From: Blumeriella jaapii
Lineage: Eukaryota > Ascomycota > Leotiomycetes > Helotiales > Drepanopezizaceae
Direction of reading: 5' to 3'
NCBI GenBank assembly: GCA_009599575.1
Contig: VWND01000002.1
Coordinates: 496,001 to 560,000, forward strand
Length of the DNA stretch: 64,000 bases
Position numbers and translations under genes: made by a program. Of the stretch, positions 44,058 to 56,355 are shown piece after piece (positions within the stretch are counted from its first letter, which is position 1; every line of letters begins with the position of its first letter). The notes below the pieces were generated by a model. It was not told where the DNA came from. It did not search any database and worked only from the letters and a program-made list of their open reading frames with translations.

Positions 44058-46800
44058 CGAATGGCTCGAGGCGCGTTTACTTGATGACCTGCGGAGAACG
44101 CGTATGATTTATAAGTAGGTAATTATGACTTCTTGAAAACCCAGGGCGCAGGACTCAAGACCACAACGTTTTTCGGAACTCGATTGTTGCTCGCTTTCTT
44201 TCTGCGCCTTCCCTTTCTTACGGAATCGGTGAGCGGAGCGGCCCCCTGACGCTCCCTTACTTCTACCACCTCCGTTAGCATAACGCAACGGGGATTTTAT
44301 CAGCTCCAGCGGATCCTCTCACGACCGGATATGGTTTATACATCGAACAGTCCCCCTAGCAAGGAAAGTCTTGAAAGGGAATGGCAGCAACTGCATGCTA
44401 ATCTCGCAAGCTCGATGTCTTTGTCAGGTCTCTAATACATACTGTCAATCTTTCCGGATGCTATCAATTCGCAAGTCCTCCGCTGGGTGGACGTCCAGTC
44501 CAAGCTCGCTATTCCAAGCTGAAAGAAAAGCAAGCATCGAGCAACTTCTCCGTCGTTCTCGCAAGAGAGAGAGAGAGGGAGAGGTCCACGTTTCGCGTCC
44601 AGAACGCGGCAAGCATCTGGCTTTCCTTCTTGTCGTGAAAGTAGCGCAGCTTCTTCTTGGTTATTTTCAGTTGTGAAGGTTTTTGTCGATGGCGATCAAA
44701 GGAACCGGTCGACGGGGGCTTTTATAGACCCTCTTGGACTCGCTTGGCTGGAGACTCGCTTCCTTGTGGACGGTTCGGGGCCGTTGCCGCATTCACGGAT
44801 TCTGTCACGGAAGGAGGAGTGGCTCGCTGTGAGGATGACTCTGGAAGGCGATCGGATGTGGCTTTTGATTTTCCATGCTGTCAGAATCCTAACTGCTGCC
44901 AGAGCAAAATCTTTGTCTATATCAAGCTGGAGGGAAGGAGGGCATCAAAGACTTTTGTTTGGGGGGGAGGTGGACCTGCGCTCGGCTTTTCGGAATAGGC
45001 TTCTGGTGGTTTCGCAAATGGCGCAGCTTCTCCATGTCCGTCTGATCATGGTCATATAATGCACTCACTGACTTGATTGGATATCCAAGAAGATTCTCAT
45101 CGACGGTATCGTGTAGATACTCTCGAGCCTGCTGGTTCATGGCATTCACCGTTCTGCTATACATACCTTACCTATGCACTGATTCCAGCACGCCCCCGTG
45201 CACCTTCCATTCCTGCCATCGCGGCGTTTCGATGTACTCCCTCCCTTGCGTACGCACCTACGGATGGTGTAAGTCGCGAATCTGGGTAGTTCGGAGAAGA
45301 TACACCCCTTCTACTTCACCGTTCCACGCGTGCCTAGCACAGGTCCGAGTGAGTACACAAGAACCGGTGTAGGCTCCGCCTCCGCCTCCGTCCCGAACGG
45401 CGTGGCCGTACTGGTAGAAGTCCAGAGCTGCCGTCGGTCAGTTGCCCATGGCTTCTTTCCGCCGTCGAGATCTGCAGCTGTGGCCAGAGCAGGCGCCAGG
45501 CCGGAGGGAGAGAGAGACCTGTCAAACACCTTCTTCTCACACTTGCTTCTGGGGAGGGATCTGCTTGCTCCGCTCCTCCGGAAAGCATCGATACATAGGT
45601 AGGTACACCGACCAGGCTTTCGGCTAGAGTGGAAACCGCACAGCGGCGGCTTGCAGAGCCGATCCTCCACGTCTTTCTTGCTTGTGCTCTGCGCGGTGGG
45701 AGAAAGTTGAAGAAGAAGGGCGCTGGCTGGTCGACGGTGTCTTGTAGTACTTCACACGCTTCCCGTCGTCGTCGGAGCATGGCTTGCGCAAAGGCCGGCT
45801 CGCATCTTGCAGTACTGTATGTATGTGTTGCACCAGAGTCTCGCTCTATCAAGATTCCCCTTTGCTCTTGTTTTTATTGCTTACCTCGGGAAAAAAGGCT
45901 GGGATTCTCGCCTCGGGCTTCAGCGGGCAGGCACGCAAGATGCGAAGTGAGCAAGAGTTTCTTTCTTGGCCTTTCGGTTTGTTTATGTGGGTAATATAGA
46001 GACTTGACAGTTGTGCATGTTCAACCATAAATCACCTCCGCATAATGCTTTGGTTCGAGGGAAAAGATCCTTTCAACGGGGATGTGAAGTTTGAGTTGAG
46101 AAAATGGGAATAAAAGGCTTTATCGGAAGCATGTTCAATGGATTAAACATGTCTTGAGGTCTTACATTCTGGTGGTGAACGCCTTGTTGCTGTTGATGTA
46201 TTCACTGTCGATGTATTCACTGTCGATTCACACGATGCTGCTATTTCAACGCCTGATGTACAAAACAGTACCATCTGAAAAACGCTCTACAGTACCGTAC
46301 TAAACCCAAGCACACAAATAACTCACATAGCATGCTGAGCCTTGCATCGATTGCAACTTGAAACCAAAACCCAACAGCAATCCCCACCCACGGCGCCTGA
46401 CGCGATCTCGTCGGAAGACCGACATCGACTCTATGTGTCTCCTCACCGCGCTGCTTCCCAACCGGCTTCTCATCCTCCCCTGGCGTCGAAATCGCACAAG
46501 CGAATGCCAAACCAACCACCTCGCTTTCCTTCCCCTTCGTGTCGTCGGTCCAAGTCCCGCTGATGCCACTGACGTGCTACACCCGTGCGTGGCCCATGTG
46601 TATAGGTACGCACAGTACAGTACAGTACACCTCTCCCTCGTGTGTTGCGGTGCTGCAGAGAACCGTAGTCCTCGTGTGATGGAACAACGAACGGACTTCC
46701 GATCTGCTCTTCCGGTATACATACCATTTGCCTCGGCGACCGGTCCGCTGGCGCCGTTAGGGGGTGGAAGCTAACCATTCTATAGTATCTGTACTAGCAT

Positions 46801-46823
46801 GGGGGGGGGGGGGGGGGGGGGGG
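46801..46823. repeat. Poly-G run, 23 bases
   Basis: An uninterrupted run of 23 G. Confidence 0.9.
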
Positions 46824-47102
46824 CTATGGAAAGCCTAGGAGAGAGCGAAGAAGAGGTTCATTGATGATTGATGATCATCAATCAGGCAGGCAGGTGTTGG
46901 GGAACTCGCATTCCGGGCAACACTGGGATAGACTTGGATACGCGCCTAGAACTGCTAGCTGTAGGGACCGTTGACAGCAAAGGAGACGGTGGAGGGAAGG
47001 TGTGTAGAAGGGGAAACGGGCGTAGAATAACACCTGGTAGCCTTGGCCTGTCGTTGCGGTTGCGAGAGACTCGGATGCGGCTTTCGGGAGGGAAACGGGA
47101 AT

Positions 47103-47218
47103 AAGTGTTTCGTTCGGTAAGGGGCTTGCAAAGAGCGGGAATATCTACAGTCAGCGTAAACGGGAACAGGTGTTTCGGTAACTGGCTTGCAAAGAGTAGG
47201 AATATCTACAGCCAGCGA
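47103..47218. repeat. Direct repeat, two copies with 61-bp period
   Basis: A segment with GGCTTGCAAAGAG and AATATCTACAG occurs twice, the second copy 61 bp after the first, with several substitutions. It immediately precedes the 140-bp repeat field. Confidence 0.75.
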
Positions 47219-47289
47219 GATTACGAACACTCTGGACTTGTAGATCGGCCTTTACGTCTCTTACAGTACAAACTCTCGCTGCCTAGCAG

Positions 47290-47935
47290 TTGGAGGTAGA
47301 ATAGCTTTCACCACACGGCCAGCCCCAACCCAAAAGGTAGAGAACAGATTGGAAGACTGTTCGCGATTTTATAGTAGAAGGGGTTATGATAATAGCCGAA
47401 GCCATCGTCGTAACCGAAACCCCCCCAATACCAGTAGAAGGAGTGGCGTTCACTATAAAGCCAATCCCACCCAACTCAAAAGGTAGAAGAGCAAATTGGA
47501 AGACTGGTCGCTCTTCTAGTATATAAAGATTACAACAATAGCCGAAGCCATCGTCATAACAGAAACCCCTCTAATACCAATAGAAAAAGCAGCTTTCATC
47601 TCAAGCCAATTCCACCCAACCCAAAAAGTAAAAGAGCAAATTGGAAATCTATCACAATAAAAAGACTACAGCAATAGCCGAAGCCATCGTCGTAACCGAA
47701 ACCCTCCCAATACCAATAAAAGAAATAGCTTTCACCACAAAGCCAATCTCACATCTCACCCCAATTCAAAAGGTAAAAAAGCAGATTGGAAGTCTATTAT
47801 TATAGAAATATTACAACAATAGCCGAAGCTATCGTCGTGACCGAAACCCTTCTAATACCAGTAGAAGGAGTAGCGTTCACTATGAAGCCAACCCCACCCA
47901 ACCCAAAAGGTAGCAAAGCAGATTGAAAGTCCATT
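47290..47935. repeat. Diverged tandem repeat, about 4.5 copies of a 136-146-bp unit
   Basis: The core AATAGCCGAAGCCATCGTC recurs at 47391, 47537, 47673 and 47818, spacings of 146, 136 and 145. Each copy also has a TACCAGTAGAAGGAGTGGCG-like block, a CCAATCCCACCCAAC-like block and an AAAAGGTA..AGATTGGAAG block. Copies differ mostly by C/T and G/A changes, and the inner copies are AT-richer than the first. No open frame runs through the copies. Confidence 0.85.
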
Positions 47936-49435
47936 CATTCGCGATTCTAGTTAGCATACAACAAGGCAGCACCGTCACAAATCCGGTTCCGAGAAACGTG
48001 AAGCGTACCTACTCGCAGACGGACCGACCTCGACCAAACGTGTTTTCCCGAGATAGCTGGCGACCCGTTAGTTAGCAGGCAGGCAGGATGGCCATCCATC
48101 CATCTATCGGTCGTCTGGGACCGCGGTCTTCTCCTCGCGGCGGATTGCCACCTTGGCAGTGACCATCGCGAGGGAACCTGCATCAGCGCACCCTTCCACG
48201 CCCACCATCACTCACAGCACATCAGCATCACACGCGCCTCGGGACCCCCGTCTCAGGTAGGTAAGGTAGCCAGCCAGCCATACCGCAGAGGCCCCGGCAG
48301 AGGCGTGGTACGGTACATACAGTACTGTCGCGCGACGCTGGCTTCGTCATTCCGTGCGTGCCTTCGAGAGACACCACCCCCCCCCCCCACAGCAGACCCG
48401 AGTTCCGACACGAGCTTGAGAGGGGAAGCTTCTTTTTCTTTTCTTCTTCTTCGTTTCTTCGGTTCTTCGGTTTTTTGTTTCTTCCCCATGACCCACTCGC
48501 GTATCGGCGGCCATGATGAAGGGGTAGGTACATGTGTACATACTGTACAGTAGCGGGGGGGAGGGGGAGGGGGGTCCTGCATGGTCCCGGGAGCTGGAAG
48601 AGGCTGGTGGGCGGCGAGTTACTGTATGTATGTATCTGTACAGTACAGTACTGTAGAGAAGAGAAGGGAAGGAAGGGAAGGGAAGTCTGGACGGCGCTTA
48701 GGCAGCGGCTCGCGATCACACCGTTACAGTACTGTACTGTACTGTACAATACGTGGCGGCTTCTACAGTACATACAGTACAGGAGATCAAGCGGTCCACG
48801 GTCTAGCTACAGTAGCTCAGGCATCTTGCGATGGGTGCTTGCTGACTGGGTCGTCCGTGGGGGGATCACGTTTCGATCGCGTGATGGCATGCGGTCACGT
48901 TCTGGTCACCTGATTGATTTCGTGGCGCATAGCGCTATCAACCACCCCGTGTCTCCTGTGCATGTATGTATGTACGGTAGAACTCGCTGGCTCTTCGTCG
49001 TCGATGTGAACCGACGAGAGCTTTGGCTCCGCAACACCCGCACGGGAACTTGTGCACGTGAAGCTGTCGCCGAGCGGCGTGGTGAGCGGTGGGAGGGGAG
49101 GGGAGGGGGGTGGTGAGTGGTGAGTGGTGAGTGAGTGGTGCGTGGTGCGTGGTGCGTGGTGAGAGCCCAGAGCCGAGTGCTGACGGCGTGCAGCGTGCAG
49201 CGTGCAGATCCGGGCTCGGGGTGCAGCGCTTCCCGCGGCGGTAAAGGGCCCCAACGAGGATGCCGTCCGCTTACAGCGCCAACCGCGGGTGGTGGCCTGA
49301 CCGATAAGCGCCGACGGGGGACGCCATCGCGGCTGGACCAGTCGAGGGCGGCCGAGCATGGGAGGGGGAGGGGGGGGGGGGGGGGAGGGGAGGGGGGGTG
49401 GATGGATGATGGACAGGTGGATGGATGATGGACAG

Positions 49436-49800
49436 GGTGTATGTATGTTTGTATGTGTGTGTACATTATATATAGGTATGTATGTATGTGTATGTGTTGT
49501 GTGTAGGGTATGTATGTACATGTATGTGTATGTTGTATGTATGTATGTATGTATAGGTAGGTACCTACTGTAGGTAGGTATGTATGTATACCTATGTATG
49601 TATGTATGTACTGTATTTATGTATTGTACATACTGTATGTACAGTATGTATTATGTATGTAGATATGTATGTAGATATGTATGTAGATATGTACGGTATG
49701 TATGTATGTGCCTAGGTATATAGGTATGTATGTATTTATGTATGGTTTATACCGTATGTACAGTATGTACCATATGTACTGTATTACAAACATCCGTACA
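49436..49800. repeat. TGTA/ATGT microsatellite field
   Basis: Long imperfect runs of TATG/TGTA mixed with TAGGTA, TACCTA and TACTGTA words, plus a TCCATACA run at 49795-49840. The translations are Met-Tyr-Val-Cys or Ile-His-Thr-Tyr repeats, which I reject as genes. Confidence 0.8.
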
Positions 49801-50875
49801 TCCATACATCCATACGTCCATACATCCATACACACATACTGACTGTACCTCCATGTCCACGACTGGCTGGCCCCTTGCAGCTGGGCCCGGAGTGAGCACC
49901 AGGCGGCCTCGGGGTTGGCCTGCGTCGGGCTTCCTTCTCAATATATGAGGCGTCGCCCATCTCCCTCTATCTGCACACGCAGCACAGGACACGAGCAACA
50001 ACTGTACTGTACCGTACATACATCCTGGACGGTCCCGTCCCGTCCCTCCCCTCCCCTCCCCTCCCACGCCCCGGTCGGTCGAGACGCGCCAACTCGGGAC
50101 GGGATCGCGCTCGCAACCATTTCCCTTTCCCCGTTCCCCCATCCCCCCCCGTCGCCTGTCTCGACGTCGTGGCGGAGGCACGTGAGAAGGACGACCCGGT
50201 CATCGATGCCGCACCGCACAGGACGACCGCATCCTCTTCTCAGCTGAACCCCCCTCCGCCCCGAGGGAGCAGGAAGAAGAAAAAGAAAGAAAAAAAACAA
50301 AAGAAAAAAGGAAAAATAAAAAAAGGTCGTCGACCACGCACGCGGCGGATCGGTTGGGGATTCTCGTCAATGCCGGTCTGCGGGGATCGGCGACTGCAAC
50401 AGCACCAGCGACAGCACCAGCGACTGCGACTGCGACTGCGAGCCGCTCGCTTCTATGCGAGGACTGCGGGCCTGAACCAGCGATTCCTGTGGTCGAGGGT
50501 CGTCACGCATCCCCACCAGCCTCGCCTGCGCGCTTCGTGATCGCGCTTACCGCCTGTCAGCATCGCGGCCGCACCACGACGACGACGACGACGACCATCA
50601 CCACCACCACCACCATCACGACGCCGCCGACGACCACGACCCTCGCTCACACGCAACCCGGCCGACGGAGAGTGTGACGGCCTTCGATCAACGGGCCGCC
50701 TCGGGTCGGGTCCTTTGTGCGCTTTCGCCGTCCGAGGAGAGCGCTTCCAGCAGTGGGAGCCCGCCCGCCCGCCCGCCAGCCTGCCACCTCGACATCTCGT
50801 GACGCGGGCCCACACAGGCCGCGCGAGCAGGCGTGCGGAGGGAGAGCCTCGAGCCCGCCGGCCGACACAGGAGAC

Positions 50876-53063
50876 ATGTCGTCGGCGCGGGAGAGGGCGA
50901 CGCCCGAGGAGCAGAGCGCCGGCGCGCACCACGACTCCCCCACGTCACGTTTCACGGCCGTGAACGGGAAGGAGCCGGCCGCGGGCGCCGCAACGAACGG
51001 GACGGCGGCCGGGGGGGCGCGTCGGCGAGCCTCCGACGAGAGATCGAACGGCCATGGCCCGCCACGCATCTCGCCCCCGGCCAGCCAACCCCCCGACTGG
51101 CTGCCCTCACCGAGGGCCGACCGCCCGGCCTACCCGCCCCCGAGCGCCTACGCCGACCCGGACGCGGCCCCGAAGCGCAAGCGGGCCGGGTCCGGATCCG
51201 GATCGCCATCCCCATCCCCCTCCCGATCCATGGACCGGAGCTCGACCGCGGCCAGCTCCCACCACAGCCACGCCGTCGGGGCCCCCGCGGCCCCGGCCCC
51301 GGAATCCGAGACGCCCCGAGATCCGGCCCGGCGCCCCCCCTCGCCCGCCGATGCCCCCTACCGCCACCTGCGCCCCCCCGAGGACGCGCGCGATGCCGCC
51401 GCCTCGCCCCATCACCACTGGCACGCGCGGCAGTACGCGGCCCATGCCCAGATGACGTCGGATGAGCACATCGGCGCGGTGCTGCAACGCGCCTCCCGGA
51501 CCATGGACGCCCAGCAGCGCGGCGCCGACCCGGGCGCCGGAGACGAGGACCCCGCGGGCCTGGCCTACTACGACCCGGACGGGCGGGAGATGTCGGCGCA
51601 GTCGGACCCGAAGAAGCGCAAGCGCAACTTCAGCAACCGCACCAAGACCGGCTGCATGACCTGCCGGCGGCGCAAGAAGAAGTGTGACGAGAACCGGCCA
51701 GAGTGTAAGTTCTCATCGTGTGTGGGCGTCTTGCGGCGCGGCGAGCTGACCCGGCTGGAGGTAACAACTGTTTGCGTGGGGGCTTCGTCTGCTCCGGGTA
51801 CCAGCAGAGGGGCCAGTGGCCCAAGACGGAGGCGAAGCCACCGCCCGTCCCCCTGCAGTCCAAGACGGACTACGAGAGCGCGCCGTACGGCCCGTCGCCG
51901 CCGTACGGAGGGCCGATGCATGGGCCGCCGCCCGCCCGGAGGGAGCCCCTGCCGGGCTATCGGGGCCAGAGCCTCCGCGTCGATCCGCAGCACGGCCAGG
52001 CCCGCCGCCCCCCGGACGAGGAGCCGCCGAGCGCGGCCGTCCACGGCGGCCCGGAGGACGCCCGCCTGTCGGCCATGGCCGCCTATCCGCACCAGATGCC
52101 CACCCCGATCACGGCCTCGAGCAGTGCCTACCCGGACCGGCCCCCGCCGCACGCGTACGAGCGCGGGGGCCCGCTCCACGAGCCATCGCGGCCGGAGCCG
52201 CGGCCGGACGCGGACGCGGCCCCGCCCCAGCCGGCGGCGGCGGCGGCGGCGGCGGCGAGCCTGCCGCCCATGCTGCATCCGCACCTGCACGCCGAGAGCG
52301 CCCACAGCAGCGCCCAGGTGGCGGCGCAGCTGGCGCTGTCGAACCTGGCCTCGACCAGCCGCCCCCGCACGCAGAAGGAGGAGATGCTGGCCGGGCGGCA
52401 CTACTTCCCCTTCGACAAGGAGCTGGTCCTCGAACGCGAGCGCTGCCACGGCGCGTGCTGGCGCTTCAACAGCAGCACCAATCCCAACAACGGCGTGTCG
52501 CCCGAGGAGCGATCGCGCCTCTCGACATCCTCCAACCGCGCGAGCACGTCCTCTCCCCCACGCAGGCGTCGCCCGTCACCCCCGTGGGCCGGGTCGGCGA
52601 CCACGTCGTGGTGGAGGCGCCGTTCAACTGCGACTACGGGTACAACATCAGCATCGGCCAGGACGTCGCCATCGGCAAGAACTGCACCATCCTCGACACG
52701 TGCGAGGTCACGATTGGGGACCGGTGCAGCGTCGGACCGAACGTCAACATCTACACGGCGACCCTGCCCGTGGATCCCAAGCGCCGCCTGGGCTCGCGGG
52801 GACCGAGCCTGGGGCGCCCGATCACCATCCATTCCGACTGCTGGATCGGGGGCGGCGTCACCATCTTGCCGGGGCGGACCATCGGCAAGGGCAGCACCGT
52901 GGGCGCGGGCTCGATTGTCACCAGGGTACGTAGGCGTGCGTGGCGGTGCGCCGAGATGAGACGAGACTGACTTGCGTCTTTTCAGGATGTTCCACCGTAC
53001 ACGGTCGTCTGTGGCAACCCCGCGCGCGTCATCCGGGGTCTCTACCCCCCTCACGATGGCTAG
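50876..53063 (+). CDS. Zn(II)2Cys6 domain fused to maltose-O-acetyltransferase-like hexapeptide domain (frame slip)
   Basis: A fungal fusion of a binuclear zinc-cluster DNA-binding domain and a left-handed beta-helix acetyltransferase. Exons 50876-51704, 51761-52925 and 52986-53063; introns 56 and 60 bp. The first 255 residues are disordered and Pro/Ser/Arg-rich. The zinc cluster is TKTGCMTCRRRKKKCDENRP, EC completed across intron 1, then NNCLRGGFVCSGY, giving all six Cys. After a Pro/Ala-rich linker comes the Mac segment KEEMLAGRHYFPFDKELVLE, then CHGACWRFNSSTNPN. The acetyltransferase has NCDYGYNISIGQDVAIGKNC, then GDRCSVGPNVNIYTATLPVD, the catalytic-His region ITIHSDCWIGGGVTILPG and GAGSIVTR-DVPPYTVVCGNPARV. 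Near 52519-52523 the frame slips: one more base would join EERSRL to LDILQPREHVLSPT. The start was chosen at MSSARERATP because upstream frame is repeat-like. It may regulate sugar genes; target and substrate are unknown. Confidence 0.88.
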
Positions 53064-53904
53064 TCTTTGCGCCGCCTCCATCGCTGAGGTGGAGGATCCC
53101 ACGCCCTCCGTGTGCGTGTCGCGCCGCGGCCCCCCCCTCTCACGCGGGCTCCATCCCCCACGCGCCTCGCGGAACGATCCGACCGCCTCTCTCCCCACGC
53201 CCGCTCGCCCAGCCTCTGGGTTCATTTTCCTTCGCATCGGAAGGTCCGCGCATCGCGAGCGTGCTGCGGATCTTCCGCCTGTTTATATACGATCTAACAT
53301 TCTCCGCCGCCAGCCATGTCGGCGGTGCTTTTTCTTCCTCCTTGTATTGGCCTTGCTCTGACCGGGACGGAAGGGTGACGAAGGCGAGAAGCTTTTGGGG
53401 GGGAGGGGGGGCGCCGGAGGGGGGGCGCCGGGCGAGGGATGGTGGTCTGGCTTTGCATGGCACGAGATGGAATTTACGGGACACGGTCACGGATGTCCGG
53501 CATGATTGACGACGGGCTCTGGCAGCTCGGGGATGAACCGGGGCGCAATGGATGAATGATAGATCACAGCTTGTGGCCATGTATATGTAATCGTAGGCGG
53601 GGGGCCGGGAGCGGAGATGATGGGCGACATGCGTGTCCCTCCCGCCCCTCGGGGTTCAAGTTCTCTCATGCGATACTTTGCTGGTAGCTTCGCCGCTTCT
53701 CTGATTGCTGCTGTTTCCGTGACCACGCCACCTGTCTCGCTAGGTGTCGGCGCGATTCGACGACCCCGCGGCCATTCGACTCTCGTCACCCTCTCTAAGA
53801 GAATGAGGGGGGTATCAAACCAATATTCGCTAAGCCCGGATCGTCGTTAGTACCGGGGGAGGAGGAGGTGGGCGGACTTGTTCTTTTCTTTTTTATTTAT
53901 TTTA

Positions 53905-53995
53905 CATTTTTACTTATTTTTCATTCTTACTTATTTTTCATCTTTACTTATTTTTCATCTTTACTTATTTTTCATCTTTACTTATTTTTCATTTC
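53905..53995. repeat. 17-bp tandem repeat (TTATTTTTCATCTTTAC)
   Basis: Five or so copies of an AT-rich 17-base unit with minor variants, inside a T-rich stretch. One plus-strand frame stays open and reads Phe/Tyr/Leu repeats. Confidence 0.8.
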
Positions 53996-54984
53996 ATCTT
54001 ATTATTCATTTCTACACATTTTTACTTCTTTTTCTCTTTTTCTTCTTTTGCCTCTTCATTGCCCTCTTCGTTATGCGCGCAGGGGCGGCGTTGCTTCCAG
54101 AAGGAAACAGCTGGGTAAGTACCGTACCGTACCGTACCGTAAGTAGCGCGAGAAGAGAACACAAACAACACCCAAGAGAGAGAGAGATACTTACTCACCT
54201 ACCACGTCGTGCAGGCTGGATTTCCCGGGTTTCGTCCGCCCGTCTGCGGCTGTGGGCTGGGCTGGGCTGGGCTGGGCTGGGCTTTGCGTCTTGAGTGTCT
54301 TTCTGCATGCATGTACCTCCGCTGGGTACAGTAGGTACCTAGGTAGGTACAGCAGGTGTCCAGCCATAACAACATACCAGCAGCGTTTGGAGACCGCACG
54401 CACATAGGCGAGGAGGAATGGTCCTCCCCCTAGAACGAGAGAAACGGGGGCCCAGCCGCAGGCGAGGAACGGCGATCTGCTTTCTTTCCGAGCTCTCTGT
54501 CGTGTCGTGTCGTGTCGTGTCGGCTTGGGTCGGAGTTGTTCAGATCGGTAGGAGGGGAGGATGTGGTATGTACGTACTGCGATGCTCAACCCGATCCAGT
54601 CCCAATCGAGCGTATGCAGCTCCGCGGCTTTTCGCTTGGGCTTTTGCTATCTCCGGAGCTGGTGTGTGTCTGTGTCTGTGTATGTGTGTGTGTGCGTACG
54701 TAAACCCTTACAATGCCGCTCGATACTCTGGGGACTGTGATGCTGTTTGTTGTATCTTCTCACGTCTGCTGTGCTGTGCTGTGCTGTGCTGTGTGTGCCT
54801 CCATCCATCTCCTCGCTTACAGTACTTTGCTTCCATGGCCAAGCACGCATCTTCGTTCCCTTCTGCGACGACGCGACGCTCTACTTTCGGCTCTCTTTGC
54901 GGTGGTTGGTGCCTGGGACGCTACTGCGAAATAGATCGTGTGGTGCGAGGGTTGTGTTCCTGGTTTTCCAGCGAAGGGTGGAGG

Positions 54985-55029
54985 AAGAGAGGAGGAGGAG
55001 GAGGAGGAGGAGGAGGAGGAGGAGGAGGA
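54985..55029. repeat. GGA microsatellite
   Basis: A near-perfect GGA/AGG array of about 14 units. Confidence 0.85.
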
Positions 55030-55961
55030 GGGGTTTTTTTTACTGGTCTTGGGGGGAGTTTGCTATGCTCTGCTTTGCTTGTACCGGATTTGGTCTGCTG
55101 CTACTGCGACTCTATCCGGACGTTGGATTCTCTTTTTTTTTTCTTCGGATGCGTCTTTCTATCTCTCTTCCTATCTGTCTGTATGTTGATGTATGTTAAC
55201 CCCCTGTGATATGCACACTACTGTACAATACGACTGGTTAGCTAATCGACATATGTACTGTACTTACATATATATACATACACATATATATACACGCAAG
55301 TATATCTATGTACATAAAACCCCAAACCACCACCCGCCAGCCCGTCACACGCACCCACCCATCCATCCGCCCACACAAGCAAGCAAGCAAGCAAGCGATT
55401 TAACCCCCCCCCCCCCAAAGAGTACAATCGACACATTGTGCCTGCCTACGCGGCCACTTCCACCAATTAAGCACCCACTGCTTTTCCTCACCCCCATTCG
55501 AAACTGGATCTTACCAAGACCACCACCACCAATCAATCAATCAATCAAAACAATTAGAAGCCACCATCCAAGCGACCAGAGAACCTGCTCATGCGTGGTT
55601 TCCGTTTTTTTTTAACCCAATGGAAAAATCCGTTTTGATCAGCTTGATGGAAATATACAGAGCCTTCCTCCCACACGGCGCTCGTGAATCCCCCGCTCAA
55701 CCACATTCCTGGATCTCTTTTGGAGGGAGGGGGGGTGGGTTTCGCTTCCCCGTCGTCTTGCAAGACCGCGTTTGTCGTATTGCTCTGCGTCGGACATGGG
55801 CCTTTTGAATAATGTGCCTCTTGATCCGCTGGATGCTGCTATGTATTGTACTGTACTGTGTGCTGTGCTCTGCTGTGCTCTAGTAAGTAAGTAGGTAGGT
55901 ACCTCCGTTTTGTACTGTACTGTAACTACTTTCTCTCTCCTCCTCTCCTCCTCCTCTCCTC

Positions 55962-55964
<3 letters not shown>

Positions 55965-55996
<32 letters not shown>
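55965..55996. repeat. Poly-C run, 32 bases
   Basis: An uninterrupted run of 32 C, preceded by CTCCT repeats. Confidence 0.9.
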
Positions 55997-56047
55997 TGCC
56001 CTTGTTGGCCCCAGTGTCCAAAACCAGACTTCTTTTCTCTCTGTTCC

Positions 56048-56133
56048 TCTTCCTCCTCCTCCTCCTCCTCTTCCTCCTCTTCTTCTTCTTCTTCTTCTTC
56101 TTCTTCTTTCTTCTTCTTCTTCTTCTTCTTCTT
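56048..56133. repeat. CTC/CTT microsatellite
   Basis: A pyrimidine array that changes from CTC to CTT units, with two small interruptions. Confidence 0.85.
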
Positions 56134-56329
56134 TCGCGCGTACAGCAAGCATACTCTCCTCCACCAGGAACTTTGAACTCAACTCCTGCTCGACAAGGGA
56201 CCAGGGAGAGCAGAAGGCCAGAAAGGAAAATAAAAAATAAAAAAATTGAATTAAGTTAAGTTTTTTGTACGACTCTGCTGCTGCTGCTGCTGCCTAGACT
56301 ACCTTAGATAGCAAGTAAAACAAGAAGTG

Positions 56330-56355
56330 AAAAAAAAAAAAAAAAAAAAAAAAAA
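56330..56355. repeat. Poly-A run, 26 bases
   Basis: An uninterrupted run of 26 A in intergenic DNA. No adjacent coding sequence suggests a retro-copied transcript. Confidence 0.9.

Larger units (their letters stand above)
44058..50875. other. 6.8-kb gene-poor region with repeats
   Basis: The longest spacer in the window. I find no conserved gene. It contains a G run (46801-46823), a 61-bp duplication (47103-47218), a diverged tandem repeat of about 140 bp (47290-47935), TACTGTAC clusters (46612-46630, 48310-48330, 48536-48552, 48630-48655 and 48724-48790), G-rich and GGTGAGTG repeats near 49090-49160 and 49360-49440, and a TGTA microsatellite field (49440-49800). Near 50400-50640 CAG/CGA- and CCA-type trinucleotides precede the next gene. 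Many short open frames cross these repeats and are rejected. A minus-strand frame at 44922-45164 is discussed in the findings. Confidence 0.55.

Noticed and set aside
47290..47935. CRISPR-like array or centromere satellite
   Set aside because: Units are about 140 bp with diverged blocks and no spacer pattern; four copies are too few to propose a centromere.
48228..50300. Clusters of open frames of 100-200 codons on both strands
   Set aside because: They are composed of Cys/Tyr/Thr/Val and Pro/Ser repeats from TACTGTA, TGTA and C-rich arrays.
51568..53237. Long minus-strand Arg/Gly/Val frames over the Zn2Cys6 gene
   Set aside because: High GC keeps antisense frames open; the sense frames hold the zinc-cluster and acetyltransferase motifs.
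55639..56259. Glu-, Gly-, Ser- or Leu-rich open frames
   Set aside because: They are translations of the poly-C and CTT/CTC arrays.
56330..56355. Poly-A tail of a retroposed element
   Set aside because: No reverse-transcriptase sequence, gene copy or target-site duplication is visible beside the A run.
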